A stretch of DNA of 64,000 bases from Micavibrio sp. (GTDB lineage Bacteria > Pseudomonadota > Alphaproteobacteria > Micavibrionales > Micavibrionaceae), in the NCBI GenBank assembly GCA_021604545.1, contig BQJE01000003.1, forward strand, positions 295,535 to 359,534, written 5' to 3'. Every line of letters begins with the position of its first letter. The first letter of the stretch is position 1. A program made the translations under genes and the position numbers. The notes beneath the pieces were generated by a model, which saw only the letters and a program-made list of their open reading frames with translations, was not told the DNA's origin and made no database searches. Positions 36,541 to 45,696 of the stretch are shown piece after piece.

Positions 36541-37149
36541 TTAAAGACTGCCCTTCGTGCTCGGCAGCTCATCCGGCACGCGGGGGTCAACCTCCACCGC
36601 CATACGAAGCGCCTTGGCTGTGGCTTTAAACACGCTCTCGATAATGTGGTGATTGTTTTCGCCGTACAAATTTTCACAATGCAGCGTTAAACCAGCCGAT
36701 TGTGACATCGCCTGGAAAAATTCCTGAAACACTTCGGTCTCGAGATCACCGAGTTTCGGCGTCGTCATGTTCACCTTCCAGATCAAATAAGGCCGCCCGG
36801 AAAAATCAAGTGCGACGGAACTTTTCACCTCATCCATCACCAAATCAAAATGCCCGTAACGACGAATACCTTTTTTATCACCGATCGCTTCCTTCAGCGC
36901 TGCGCCCAGCGCCCAGCCGCAATCCTCGACCGTGTGATGCGCATCAATATGCAGATCGCCATCGCATTTCACCTTCATATCAATCAGCGAATGTTTGGAG
37001 AGCTGATCCAGCATATGATCAAAAAACCCGATCCCGGTCGCCATATCGCTCTGGCCGGTGCCATCAAGATTAATCGAAACCGCAATATCGGTTTCCTTGG
37101 TTTTGCGGTTCATCACCGCGATCCGTTGGTTGCCTTTGTCCTTGGGCAT
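36541..37149 (-). CDS. hisB: Imidazoleglycerol-phosphate dehydratase
   Basis: 202 residues. It dehydrates IGP to imidazole acetol phosphate with Mn. The metal-binding [17 protein letters not shown] and [14 protein letters not shown] repeats and a second [14 protein letters not shown] region are conserved. It is monofunctional, without the phosphatase of enterics. It is separated from hisH by hisD, a small orphan and the metal pair. ATG 37113 (MNRKTKET) is another plausible start. Confidence 0.96.
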   Translation of the reverse strand: MPKDKGNQRIAVMNRKTKETDIAVSINLDGTGQSDMATGIGFFDHMLDQLSKHSLIDMKVKCDGDLHIDAHHTVEDCGWALGAALKEAIGDKKGIRRYGHFDLVMDEVKSSVALDFSGRPYLIWKVNMTTPKLGDLETEVFQEFFQAMSQSAGLTLHCENLYGENNHHIIESVFKATAKALRMAVEVDPRVPDELPSTKGSL

Positions 37150-37216
37150 AGCTCTTTTCTCACCTTCATTTATCGATTACAGTTGTAACCGTAAGGATAT
37201 TCTAGCACAGGGCAGC

Positions 37217-38674
37217 ATGCAGGTTCATCTCAAATCTTTGTTACCGTTTATTGCAGCGCTTTTGGGCGGTTTTTTGAGCTCCTGCGTCAATGTTCAGGAA
37301 GCCGAATATAAAACGCCGCTCGAAGCCCCGGAGGACGCCCATCCCGCCCCCATCATGTTCAGCACACTAACGATGAAGCTACCCACCGGCACAGAAATTG
37401 GCTCTTTAAGCGAAGACTGTCTCTGGCCGACCCCAGCCGGACGCAACACATTACGCGGCGCCGTCAACCAAGGAGATCTTGATGATGTGTTCGAAGAAGT
37501 GCTCGAAGGCCAGGGCTATGATGTCACTGGCAGCCTGTCGCTATTTTTCCCGGAGGAAATTCAGGATGAAATTATGCGCAGCGAATACCGGGTTGGTGGC
37601 AAGGTAATTCATGCCGAAATGGATGCCTGTCACGAAGGACAACCGCTTATCTTCGGTGTCCCCGGCGGACGCTCAGGTACAAAGGGCGAAATGTTTTTAG
37701 AGATTGAATGGAGCGTCTACGATGCGTTGCGCCGCCGCACCGTTCACAAAACCACAACAAAGGGTTACACCGAACAACGCCAGCTTAACCAGGAAGGATT
37801 GTCTTTGATGATAACTGGTGCATTTGAAATGGCAGCGCATAATTTAGGCACGCAGCAGGAATTTCATGATTTGATCTTTTACGGCACCAAACCACCGAAC
37901 TGGTACAAAAAGAAAAAGCATGAAGATCGTCCGCTACCATTTGAAGCACAGGAAGACGTGAGCATCAACAACCCACCGCTTTCTCGTAAAAATTTTACAG
38001 CAGAAATTGAAGACATCAGCCAGATTGCCGTGTTGGTACAAAATGGCATGTCTAGCCATGGATCGGGCTTCTTTATTACCCCGCAAGGTCACATTATCAC
38101 CAACTCCCATGTCGTCGGCGATGCACAACGCGTGCGAATTGTTACAAAAGAAAGAAGAGAGAAGCTGATCGCGCAAGTTCTGCGTGTCGATCGTGCACGT
38201 GATGTGGCGCTGCTAAAGCTCGAGGAAATTCCAGAGAAATTGCAAATTATGACCCGCCCCATCCGTACAGACTGGCCAGCAGTAAGCGAAGAAATCTACG
38301 CCATCGGCGCACCGCGCACCGCGCTGTTACAGGACACCGTAACAAAAGGTATTGTCAGCGCTCACAGAAAAAACATGCGCTTTCTTGGCACGCGACAAGA
38401 TTTCATTCAGGGAGATGTTGAAATTCATGGCGGTAATAGCGGCGGCGCGCTGCTGGATGCGCATGGAAATATTGTAGGAATTACTGTTGGGGCACAGATT
38501 GCCGGTGACGGCTCAGGCATTGGCCTCAATTATTTTATTCCCGTTGGTGGTGCGCTGGAAAAACTGGGTATCACACTCGGAAATAATTCTGACGTACCCG
38601 CCGGCTTCGACACCTCAGACATGGCGCCAAGAAAATCCTTGAATGTCGGACCACCTGTTAAAATCACACCATAA
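37217..38674 (+). CDS. Trypsin-like (S1C/DegP-type) lipoprotein with unknown N-terminal domain
   Basis: 485 residues from ATG 37217. A lipobox LSSC ends a signal of about 20 residues, so it is a likely lipoprotein. The first about 250 residues have no recognised domain. The rest is a trypsin-like protease: His in TNSHVVGDAQ, Asp in RARDVALLKL, Ser in GNSGGALLDAHGN. No PDZ domain follows. It may degrade or fold envelope proteins; the substrate is unknown. Next to hslVU in the same direction. Confidence 0.85.
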   Translation: MQVHLKSLLPFIAALLGGFLSSCVNVQEAEYKTPLEAPEDAHPAPIMFSTLTMKLPTGTEIGSLSEDCLWPTPAGRNTLRGAVNQGDLDDVFEEVLEGQGYDVTGSLSLFFPEEIQDEIMRSEYRVGGKVIHAEMDACHEGQPLIFGVPGGRSGTKGEMFLEIEWSVYDALRRRTVHKTTTKGYTEQRQLNQEGLSLMITGAFEMAAHNLGTQQEFHDLIFYGTKPPNWYKKKKHEDRPLPFEAQEDVSINNPPLSRKNFTAEIEDISQIAVLVQNGMSSHGSGFFITPQGHIITNSHVVGDAQRVRIVTKERREKLIAQVLRVDRARDVALLKLEEIPEKLQIMTRPIRTDWPAVSEEIYAIGAPRTALLQDTVTKGIVSAHRKNMRFLGTRQDFIQGDVEIHGGNSGGALLDAHGNIVGITVGAQIAGDGSGIGLNYFIPVGGALEKLGITLGNNSDVPAGFDTSDMAPRKSLNVGPPVKITP

Positions 38675-38690
38675 AAAACCAGCGCTGCCC

Positions 38691-38720
38691 TTGACTTTAC
38701 AGGGCCATTGCCCCCATATC
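38691..38720 (+). promoter_or_regulatory. Possible promoter of hslVU
   Basis: TTGACT, 18-base spacer, CATATC, immediately upstream of hslV. A sigma70-like reading; no sigma32 consensus was convincing. Confidence 0.35.
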
Positions 38721-38727
38721 CTTAGCC

Positions 38728-39282
38728 ATGAATGAAGATTACGCAAAAACGCAGAACTGGCGCGGAACAACGATTATCTCAATCCGTAAAGGCAAGGATG
38801 TTGTCGTTGCCGGCGACGGCCAGGTATCCATGGGCCACACGGTTCTAAAATCCAATGCGCGCAAAGTGCGGCGCCTTGGCAAAGATGACAATATTATCGC
38901 AGGCTTCGCAGGTGCTACGGCCGATGCCTTTACTCTGTTTGAACGACTGGAGGCTAAACTCGAAGCGCATCCGGGACAACTCACCCGTGCCTGTGTTGAG
39001 CTGGCCAAAGACTGGCGCACCGATAAATACTTACGCAGGCTCGAAGCCCTAATGGCCGTATGCGACAAAGATACCTCGCTTATCCTTACGGGTACTGGGG
39101 ACGTGGTTGAGCCCGAAGACGGTATTATCGGCATTGGCTCCGGCGGAAATTACGCACTGGCCGCGGCGCGCGCGCTGGAAGATCAAAAACTATCGGCTGA
39201 GGAAATTGCCCGCAAAGCGATGAAAATTGCTGCCGATATCTGTGTCTACACCAACGACAACGTGATTGTTGAGAAGCTTTAA
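38728..39282 (+). CDS. hslV: ATP-dependent protease subunit HslV
   Basis: 184 residues. The catalytic Thr lies after a short propeptide-like extension ([31 protein letters not shown]), as in many alphaproteobacterial Hsl[18 protein letters not shown] near the C-terminus is typical. It forms a 12-mer with HslU for ATP-dependent proteolysis. Four bases before hslU, so co-transcribed. Confidence 0.97.
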   Translation: MNEDYAKTQNWRGTTIISIRKGKDVVVAGDGQVSMGHTVLKSNARKVRRLGKDDNIIAGFAGATADAFTLFERLEAKLEAHPGQLTRACVELAKDWRTDKYLRRLEALMAVCDKDTSLILTGTGDVVEPEDGIIGIGSGGNYALAAARALEDQKLSAEEIARKAMKIAADICVYTNDNVIVEKL

Positions 39283-39286
39283 ATAA

Positions 39287-40624
39287 ATGACAGCAGCAAC
39301 AAAAAATACTGCAGAAGTTTCTGCCTTTTCCCCGCGTGAAATTGTATCGGAGCTAGACCGTTTTATTATTGGTCAGTCGGATGCCAAAAAATCTGTGGCC
39401 ATTGCCATGCGCAATCGCTGGCGGCGGATGCAGCTTGACCCCGAAATGCGCGAGGAAGTTTACCCGAAAAATATTTTGATGATCGGCCCGACAGGCGTCG
39501 GAAAGACAGAGATAGCGCGGCGTTTGGCCAAGCTTGCCGGTGCGCCTTTCATCAAAGTCGAAGCAACCAAATTTACTGAAGTTGGCTATGTCGGCAAGGA
39601 TGTCGAAGCTATTATTCGTGATCTTACCGAATCCGCTATTCACATGACACGCGAAAAATTACGCAAAACCGTCATGGCGGAAGCGGAAGTTTACGCCGAA
39701 GAACGCGTTCTTGATGCGCTGGTCGGTGATACGGCTGGTGAAGGCACGCGCAAAAATTTCCGTGAAAAACTCCGCGCTGGCGAATTGAATGATCGCGAGA
39801 TTGAACTGGAAGTGGTCGACCATTCCGGTGGCATGCCAAGCATGGATATTCCCGGTATGCCCGGCGCATCCATGAGCATGATCAATATGAACGACATTTT
39901 CGGCAAGGCCTTTGGCGAGCGTACCAAGAAGCGTAAAATGCGCGTTGAGGAAAGCCATGATGTTCTGATGGCCGAGGAAGCCGACAAGCTTCTTGATGAA
40001 GATAAAATCATAGCAGCAGCACTGGATCTGGTACAACAAAGCGGCATTGTTTTTCTCGATGAAATTGACAAAATTGCAGCGCGCCAGGATGCACGTGGCG
40101 GTGATGTCTCCCGCGAAGGTGTGCAGCGCGATCTGTTGCCGTTAATCGAAGGTACGACAGTGACCACGAAATACGGCCCAGTTAAAACAGATCATATTCT
40201 GTTTATCGCCTCCGGGGCTTTTCACTACGCCAAACCCTCTGACCTGCTGGCCGAGCTGCAGGGGCGTCTACCGATCCGCGTTGAGCTGCGTGCGCTGACA
40301 CAGGAAGACTTCAAACGCATTCTCACGGAAACAGAAGCCAGCCTGATCAAGCAATATGTTGCCCTGATTGGCACCGAAGAAGTCACATTAATATTTGAGG
40401 ACGAGGCGATCAATGAAATTGCGCGGCTGGCTTTTGAGGTGAACGAAAATGTCGAAAATATCGGCGCGCGTAGATTGCTCACCGTTATGGAAAAATTACT
40501 AGAACAAATTTCCTTCACCGCGTCCGATCGTGGCGGTGAAGACATCACCATCACAGGCGATTACGTCCGTGAAAATGTCGAAGAGCTGGTGAAATCAGCC
40601 GATCTCAGTAAATTTATTCTATAA
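39287..40624 (+). CDS. hslU: ATP-dependent protease ATPase subunit HslU
   Basis: 445 residues, AAA+ unfoldase. Walker [20 protein letters not shown] near residue 65, pore loop GYVGKDVE, I-domain in the middle, Walker [12 protein letters not shown], and the C-terminal LSKFIL end needed to activate HslV. Four bases after hslV. Its 3' end overlaps a convergent orphan by 11 bases. Confidence 0.97.
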   Translation: MTAATKNTAEVSAFSPREIVSELDRFIIGQSDAKKSVAIAMRNRWRRMQLDPEMREEVYPKNILMIGPTGVGKTEIARRLAKLAGAPFIKVEATKFTEVGYVGKDVEAIIRDLTESAIHMTREKLRKTVMAEAEVYAEERVLDALVGDTAGEGTRKNFREKLRAGELNDREIELEVVDHSGGMPSMDIPGMPGASMSMINMNDIFGKAFGERTKKRKMRVEESHDVLMAEEADKLLDEDKIIAAALDLVQQSGIVFLDEIDKIAARQDARGGDVSREGVQRDLLPLIEGTTVTTKYGPVKTDHILFIASGAFHYAKPSDLLAELQGRLPIRVELRALTQEDFKRILTETEASLIKQYVALIGTEEVTLIFEDEAINEIARLAFEVNENVENIGARRLLTVMEKLLEQISFTASDRGGEDITITGDYVRENVEELVKSADLSKFIL

Positions 40625-41024
40625 TATTTTCAGGGCTGTTCTTGTGTAAAAATAGATAGCTTTCTGTCCTGCGCGGGAAGGCCTCTATAAAATCATCACA
40701 GCTATGCACATGGCCTTTATAAAAAACTTTGATACGGTCTTGGGGGATATTAGCCTCACCTGTTTCTCTTCCTATGAAATTATAAATTTCGTTTACGCCG
40801 CTTATTGTCACAAATTTATACATGTATTCTCTCGGGCGTATGTTTGTGTTCCAGTTCCATATAGCGTATGAACGTGCTTTTCTGCTTTGATTAATGTTTA
40901 GTCCCTGAGCACGTATTAAAATAGATTTTTTACCCAGTTTTTTCGAAGAGATAAGCGGACGTGACACACGATCATGCACGGGCGTAAGTGGTCGTATAGT
41001 TGCTTGTGGCTCCAGGGTACTCAT
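40614..41024 (-). CDS. Unknown protein of 136 residues
   Basis: ATG 41024 is preceded by GGAG, so the GTG at 41033 is less likely. Basic N-terminal half rich in Arg, Lys and Ser, then [26 protein letters not shown]. No signal, membrane segment or known domain. The 3' end overlaps hslU. Shared orphan-type promoter upstream. Confidence 0.65.
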   Translation of the reverse strand: MSTLEPQATIRPLTPVHDRVSRPLISSKKLGKKSILIRAQGLNINQSRKARSYAIWNWNTNIRPREYMYKFVTISGVNEIYNFIGRETGEANIPQDRIKVFYKGHVHSCDDFIEAFPRRTESYLFLHKNSPENIIE

Positions 41025-41051
41025 AAAAAACACTCCAAATTGAGATGCCTT

Positions 41052-41080
41052 GTTTTACAAAGTTTTTACAATTATGTCAA
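41052..41080 (-). promoter_or_regulatory. TTGACATAATT-type promoter
   Basis: Minus strand: TTGACA, 17-base spacer beginning TAATTG, -10 TAAAAC, upstream of the 136-residue orphan. Confidence 0.55.
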
Positions 41081-41131
41081 ACTAAAATCCTTGCTGGCTT
41101 TTTTGCTCCCTTTCTTGCTTATATAAAGCCT

Positions 41132-42130
41132 ATGTTTAAAGCACTTTTAGCAATATTGCCCATTTTGACCTTTTTGGCTGCAAATCCTGCCAAAGCCGGG
41201 GAATCGCCGCAATTTATCTTCCCCCTCGCCTGCACGCTTGGCGAAGATTGCTGGGCCATTCATTACGTTGATACTGATCCATCCGAGGGCGCAGCAAAAG
41301 ATTTCAAATGCGGACCACGAACCAACGACACCCATAAGGGCACCGATTTTGCGCTGCGCTCGCTGGCTGAGATGCGTGAGGGCGTCGATGTGCTCGCCGC
41401 CAAAGAAGGGAAGGTTGCACGATTGCGCAATGGTGAAACCGACACGCCCAAAACGAACGCCGAGCTTGAAGCTATCAAGTCGCAGCAAAAAGAATGCGGC
41501 AATGCCGTCTTACTTGATCACGGCAGCGGTCTACAAACCATTTATTGTCACCTCAAAAAAGACAGCATTACTGTTAAGCGTGGCGACGCCTTAAGCGCCG
41601 GACAAAAAATCGGACAGGTGGGGCATTCGGGTCTGGCTGAATTTCCTCATCTACATTTCGGTGTCGTCTGGGAAGGTGGCGTGGTCGATCCCTATACCGG
41701 CATGCTCAACACCGATGGCTGCGGCAAAGTGAAACAAAGCCTGTGGGCGATTGGCCAACCCATGAGCTACAAACCGGTTATTTTTTATGATGGTGGTTTT
41801 CTGGGTAAAGTTCCCGATTTCGAGGCTATTAAAAATGGCGAAGAACCCCCGCCCACCTTGAATACAGCCAGCCCGGCTCTGGTGTTCTGGATCGGACTAT
41901 ACGGCGTTCAGGAAGGTGACGCTATTGAGGTTATCATTCGTGACCCGGATGGTAAAATGTTTGCAAACCGAGGAATCACACAAGAAAAAACCCACACGCG
42001 TCAGTTCTATTACACCGGACGCAAACTGGGTAACCGCATTCTTATCCCCGGCACTTACACCGGCACCGCAAGCCTAAAACGCGAAGGGCTGGAAGAAATT
42101 ACGATCGAGAAAGAAATTACGATTAACTAA
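41132..42130 (+). CDS. Exported M23 (LytM/NlpD-type) peptidase
   Basis: 332 residues from ATG 41132; the first 21 residues are a signal peptide ending AKA. The M23 zinc core is present: HKGTDFA (HxxxD) near residue 70, HYHLKK-like TIYCHLKKDSI, and HLHFGVVWEG (HxH). It is a zinc metallo-endopeptidase of peptidoglycan cross-bridges, or a regulatory LytM if inactive; the residues look intact. The C-terminal 110 residues (IGLYGVQEGDAIEV) are an extra beta-rich domain. Overlaps Smr by 4. Confidence 0.87.
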   Translation: MFKALLAILPILTFLAANPAKAGESPQFIFPLACTLGEDCWAIHYVDTDPSEGAAKDFKCGPRTNDTHKGTDFALRSLAEMREGVDVLAAKEGKVARLRNGETDTPKTNAELEAIKSQQKECGNAVLLDHGSGLQTIYCHLKKDSITVKRGDALSAGQKIGQVGHSGLAEFPHLHFGVVWEGGVVDPYTGMLNTDGCGKVKQSLWAIGQPMSYKPVIFYDGGFLGKVPDFEAIKNGEEPPPTLNTASPALVFWIGLYGVQEGDAIEVIIRDPDGKMFANRGITQEKTHTRQFYYTGRKLGNRILIPGTYTGTASLKREGLEEITIEKEITIN

Positions 42131-42726
42131 GTTCTCTTCCGCCGCAGCAATATATACAGCGCTCCATCCCCGCCATGATGGCGTTGCGCGGGATGAGTCT
42201 GCACAATCAGCGGCCGCAAAACATCTTCCGCCAGCCATTCCGGAACTTTTTGTTTTAAGACGCCCTTTTGCGACATAAACCATTCTTCCTCATTGTCGTG
42301 TTGCTTACCATTCCCCTTACCGGTAATCACAAGCAAGCAACGTTTGCCGCTTTCATACGCGCCTGTAATAAAATTAATCAGCGCGATGCGCGCTTCATCC
42401 TGATTAAACCCATGTAGATCGAGCCGCCCGTCGATCTCCATTTTACCGCGCCTTAATTTTTCATCCGTACGCTTATCAATTCCTACACCTGGTTCTTTGG
42501 TTTTCTTCGTTTTGGGATCACTTGCTTGACTTGGATATGAAACGCGCACTGATGATTTATCGTATTCCCGGCCAGTTTTCTTCCCTGTGGCATCTTTGTC
42601 GGCACCGGAAACACCCTCTTCCTTACCGGGCAGGGGTTTTACGTCGCTGGTCGCCTGTTTCCACAGCTCTACGTCCTCCTGCGGGGGTTCTGAAGAGGGT
42701 CCGTTTTTTTGGTCTTTATCACTCAT
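42127..42726 (-). CDS. Smr/MutS2-type DUF814-like protein
   Basis: 199 residues from ATG 42726. The first about 100 residues are polar and low-complexity. The C-terminal Smr domain has the IDGRLDLHGFNQDEARIALINFI start and LLVITGKGNG loop. Smr domains in other proteins are nucleases or RNA-binding; in alphaproteobacteria this stand-alone form is common and poorly characterised. Convergent with the M23 gene. Confidence 0.88.
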   Translation of the reverse strand: MSDKDQKNGPSSEPPQEDVELWKQATSDVKPLPGKEEGVSGADKDATGKKTGREYDKSSVRVSYPSQASDPKTKKTKEPGVGIDKRTDEKLRRGKMEIDGRLDLHGFNQDEARIALINFITGAYESGKRCLLVITGKGNGKQHDNEEEWFMSQKGVLKQKVPEWLAEDVLRPLIVQTHPAQRHHGGDGALYILLRRKRT

Positions 42727-42769
42727 ATAAGGTATAATAAACCTGTTGGGCATTTAGGAGTATCACCAA

Positions 42770-43522
42770 TTGAGATATTTTCTGGTTCTGAGCATTTTAG
42801 CGCTGACTATTCTTGGTGTATCTCTTCAGATGCCAGTTCACGCACAAGCCCTCAAAAAGACACAAATCTCCGAAGCAGAAAAAGCCACGTTCGCTTTTTT
42901 AAAACTTAGCAAAGCCAAACCAGATTATAAAAGCTGGATCAGGGCTTCCAAGGAATACCAAAATGCCAGTAAAGAAGAGAGACTGAAAATTGAGGAACTT
43001 GAAACCCATCGTTTGAAATGGGGATTTAAAGAATTTAGCTTTGAAGAAGATTTCCTCAAGATAACAACCAATGTCCAGCTTCAAATGAAGGAGAAAAATG
43101 AAAAGGGCACAGCGATGCTCATCTTTCATTTCCCGCATCAAGATGAAGATTACATTCCTTATTTCCCTTATGCGCACGCCGGATTGTGGATTTCCCTTCT
43201 GGTCCAGGATTTGCCTCAATTTGCGCGACTCAAATTAACAGAGGAACAATACGTCCACATAAAGAAATTTCTGCCAAACGAGAACGAGATTTATGATGGA
43301 AAAATAACCATGCGCGTCCGTCCTGTTACAGCTGACAGCACCGCACCTTTTAAGCTGGATGGCGTTGATCAATGGCTGATGATGGGTGATGTTGCTTTCC
43401 TAAAATGCACAACAAGCGATCCTCAAACAAAGCAGGAAAAGGACCTGTGGGAATATTATGCCCCCTGGTATTTAACCGAAACAGAAAACTTCCTGCTTGA
43501 CGAGCTCGAAAGCAAGAAATAA
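42770..43522 (+). CDS. Unknown exported protein of 250 residues
   Basis: TTG 42770 is the start, with GGAG nine bases upstream. Signal peptide about residues 1-26 ending HAQ. The rest is a soluble domain rich in Lys, Glu and aromatic residues, with FHFPHQDEDYIPYFPYAHAGLW in the middle and a late WEYYAPWYLTETENFLLDEL. No family recognised. Divergent from the Smr gene. Confidence 0.72.
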   Translation: MRYFLVLSILALTILGVSLQMPVHAQALKKTQISEAEKATFAFLKLSKAKPDYKSWIRASKEYQNASKEERLKIEELETHRLKWGFKEFSFEEDFLKITTNVQLQMKEKNEKGTAMLIFHFPHQDEDYIPYFPYAHAGLWISLLVQDLPQFARLKLTEEQYVHIKKFLPNENEIYDGKITMRVRPVTADSTAPFKLDGVDQWLMMGDVAFLKCTTSDPQTKQEKDLWEYYAPWYLTETENFLLDELESKK

Positions 43523-43563
43523 AAATCTAGCAATATCAATAGATTAAAAGAAATTCCTTAAAT

Positions 43564-43592
43564 TTGGCAGATGGCTTGCATATCTGTTAGAA
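43564..43592 (+). promoter_or_regulatory. Putative promoter of the 188-residue gene
   Basis: TTGGCA, 17-base spacer, TTAGAA; transcription would begin beside a CtrA-type box. Confidence 0.4.
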
Positions 43593-43599
43593 TGAGATA

Positions 43600-43614
43600 T
43601 TAACCAATTGTTAA
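43600..43614. promoter_or_regulatory. CtrA-type box TTAA-N7-TTAA
   Basis: TTAACCAATTGTTAA, exact match to the CtrA consensus and near-palindromic. It is 13 bases before the start of the 188-residue gene and runs into its AAGGAG ribosome site, so binding could block or set transcription. Confidence 0.45.
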
Positions 43615-43627
43615 GGAGTTTGGATAG

Positions 43628-44194
43628 ATGTTCTCAAGTGTGAGCAGCATTTTTGCAACGAAACCACGCGAAGCCGAAAGCACAGATACGCGGCTTGGCA
43701 TTCGTCGGCACGACCCTGATCAGGAACAGCCCAAGAGAAAAAAGAAAGATGACGAGGAAGCAACTTTCTTTAACGAAGGTGATGAGGCAACAGTATCGAT
43801 AGAAGCCTTACAAATTTTCCTGGAAAACTTCCTGCACTCCCTTCTAGAAACAACTGGCATGCCAGCGGCCCCTGCGAACAACCCGGCTCAGCATACACAA
43901 AAGATGCCAATGAAATCTCATGACGGCCCGGCGGCTCACGCTGCCAATGCCTATCAAAGCACATCCTATGCGGTGAACAAGGAAACACATTTTGATTCTG
44001 CGCCCGGACAAAATAAAGTTGAAAATCTGGATATCGGACTTGAATCACACGAGGTCAGAATGATCTATGCGCTACTTGCTGATCTGAAAATTTTAGCGCA
44101 GCAAAATGTACAAACTCTGCATATCGAACGCGGCAATACATTCCTGCTAAGCCTCGCCGCCGCCGTTGAAAAAAGCAAAATGCAACACAACTAA
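43628..44194 (+). CDS. Unknown protein of 188 residues
   Basis: ATG 43628 has a strong AAGGAG upstream. The N-terminal 50 residues are charged (PREAESTDTRLGIRRHDPD then a Lys/Asp/Glu run), and two helical segments follow: VSIEALQIFLENFLHSLLETTG and HEVRMIYALLADLKILAQQNVQTL. No signal or membrane segment. I seem to recall similar short proteins in other alphaproteobacteria but cannot name a family. The 3' end overlaps the convergent regulator gene by 4 bases. Confidence 0.7.
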   Translation: MFSSVSSIFATKPREAESTDTRLGIRRHDPDQEQPKRKKKDDEEATFFNEGDEATVSIEALQIFLENFLHSLLETTGMPAAPANNPAQHTQKMPMKSHDGPAAHAANAYQSTSYAVNKETHFDSAPGQNKVENLDIGLESHEVRMIYALLADLKILAQQNVQTLHIERGNTFLLSLAAAVEKSKMQHN

Positions 44195-44766
44195 ACCTTT
44201 CCTAACCTATAGCCACTTTCATCCGTCAGCAGTATTTCAGGTGCCGTTGCATCCTTTTCAATCTTTTGTCGCAAGCGGTAAATATGCGTCTCCAACGTGT
44301 GCGTTTCTACCCCTTCGGCATAACCCCACACGCTATCCAACAATTCCTGACGGCTCATGCTGCGGCCTTTTTGCGCATGAAGAAGTTCAAGGATTGCCGT
44401 TTCTTTTTCCGTCAGCCGAATGTCCCCTAAAAGATTATTATTGGCATCAAGATCATACAGGCCAATCCTTATAAAGTTTTCCTGATTTTTACGATTCTGA
44501 CTTCGCTGACGTCGCCGGACACGATCCAGCAGGCGACCCAGACGCAATGGCTTTGTAAAAACATCGCTTTCGGCAAGTTTCAGATCATCCGGCGGCAATG
44601 TGCCCTGCGCACATAAATAGATTTGAACACCGTCAGAATCATCGCCAGAACAATCATCGACAAAACGAACTGCCCCCAATTCTTCAGCTTGCATGGCCTC
44701 ACTGATGACACGGCGCGCTGTTTCATCCTGCTCAAAAATAACGATATCCGGTGTGATTTTGTTCAT
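44191..44766 (-). CDS. OmpR/PhoB-type winged-helix regulator with degenerate receiver
   Basis: 191 residues from ATG 44766. The C-terminal winged helix is clear: LTEKETAILELLHAQKGRSMSRQELLDSVWGYAEGVETHTLETHIYRLRQKIE. The first about 90 residues follow the order of a receiver domain, with an acidic IVIFEQDETARR start, but the phosphoacceptor Asp after the third strand is replaced (IYLCAQGTLPP). So it is probably not regulated by phosphorylation at the normal site. No histidine kinase is nearby. Confidence 0.83.
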   Translation of the reverse strand: MNKITPDIVIFEQDETARRVISEAMQAEELGAVRFVDDCSGDDSDGVQIYLCAQGTLPPDDLKLAESDVFTKPLRLGRLLDRVRRRQRSQNRKNQENFIRIGLYDLDANNNLLGDIRLTEKETAILELLHAQKGRSMSRQELLDSVWGYAEGVETHTLETHIYRLRQKIEKDATAPEILLTDESGYRLGKV

Positions 44767-44897
44767 TTGGGTATTATAAGGGGGCAATAATCACCCCGCC
44801 AGCAAAACAATGCATATATATAACCTACTGATTTCATGTCCTTTTTATCTGGCACAGGGCTTGCAAACCCTTGATATGAAACAGAAAGCAGTCATTG

Positions 44898-45689
44898 ATG
44901 ATTGATATAACCGCCGCTGAAAATCAGAGCAGCATCAATCCCGAAGCCGCACAAATGCGCGCCCGGAAGGTGCTGCGCATGGTTCACAATGAGCGCACCG
45001 CCGGCTCTATCCCGATGTGGGAAAAAGCCTCTACAGGCAAACAAACGATCGAGGAAAATCTTAGCCGTGCCGCCACCGGAGACACACGAGCAAGTTTTCA
45101 AAACACACTCGCTTATCAAGATGCGCGCGGTGATGCCAGCGCTGTTCAAAATAAAGAATTTGGTTTTGGTGATCTCGTCGACATGGTCAACCCGCTGCAT
45201 CATATTCCGGTTGTCGGACATTTGTACCGTCATTTTACCGGTGATGAAATCAGACCAATCTCAAATATTATTGGTGGTGCCGTTTACGGCGGGCCCATCG
45301 GCGCAGCCAGCGGTTTGATCAATACAATTTCACAAGAGGAAACCGGAAAAGATTTAGCGGGCAATGCTTTGGCTTTTGTTTTCGACGGTGAAACACCCCG
45401 CTATAAAAGTGAGGCGCATAAGCCGGAGGCGCAGCTCACCGCCAGTCTTCAGAAGATCGAAAGTGGCGAAATTACCGAACTGCCAGGCTCTGTTCTATCC
45501 TTTGCCGACCTTGGTGGTGGGCGCCGCATGGTGTCTGAAAACATGCCTGTAGCGGGTGGTCGTACAGCCGGCACTATGGTTCGGAAGCATATTGAAATGA
45601 TGCAAAATATTGCGAGCGCCCCGCCGCTTGATTTAATTGCACCGAATGTTTTTCCCATTCTTGAAGAAGATAAGAAAAGCTTAGCTTAA
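44898..45689 (+). CDS. Unknown protein of 263 residues
   Basis: ATG 44898 (TTG 44895 is alternative). The middle carries DLVDMVNPLHHIPVVGHLYRHFTGDEIRP then Gly-rich IIGGAVYGGPIGAASGLINTI, which looks like an amphipathic or membrane-associated helical hairpin; the pattern recurs in my memory in alphaproteobacterial unknown proteins. N-terminal half is polar. No signal peptide. Convergent with yggS; separated by 7 bases. Confidence 0.7.
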   Translation: MIDITAAENQSSINPEAAQMRARKVLRMVHNERTAGSIPMWEKASTGKQTIEENLSRAATGDTRASFQNTLAYQDARGDASAVQNKEFGFGDLVDMVNPLHHIPVVGHLYRHFTGDEIRPISNIIGGAVYGGPIGAASGLINTISQEETGKDLAGNALAFVFDGETPRYKSEAHKPEAQLTASLQKIESGEITELPGSVLSFADLGGGRRMVSENMPVAGGRTAGTMVRKHIEMMQNIASAPPLDLIAPNVFPILEEDKKSLA

Positions 45690-45696
45690 CGCACAA

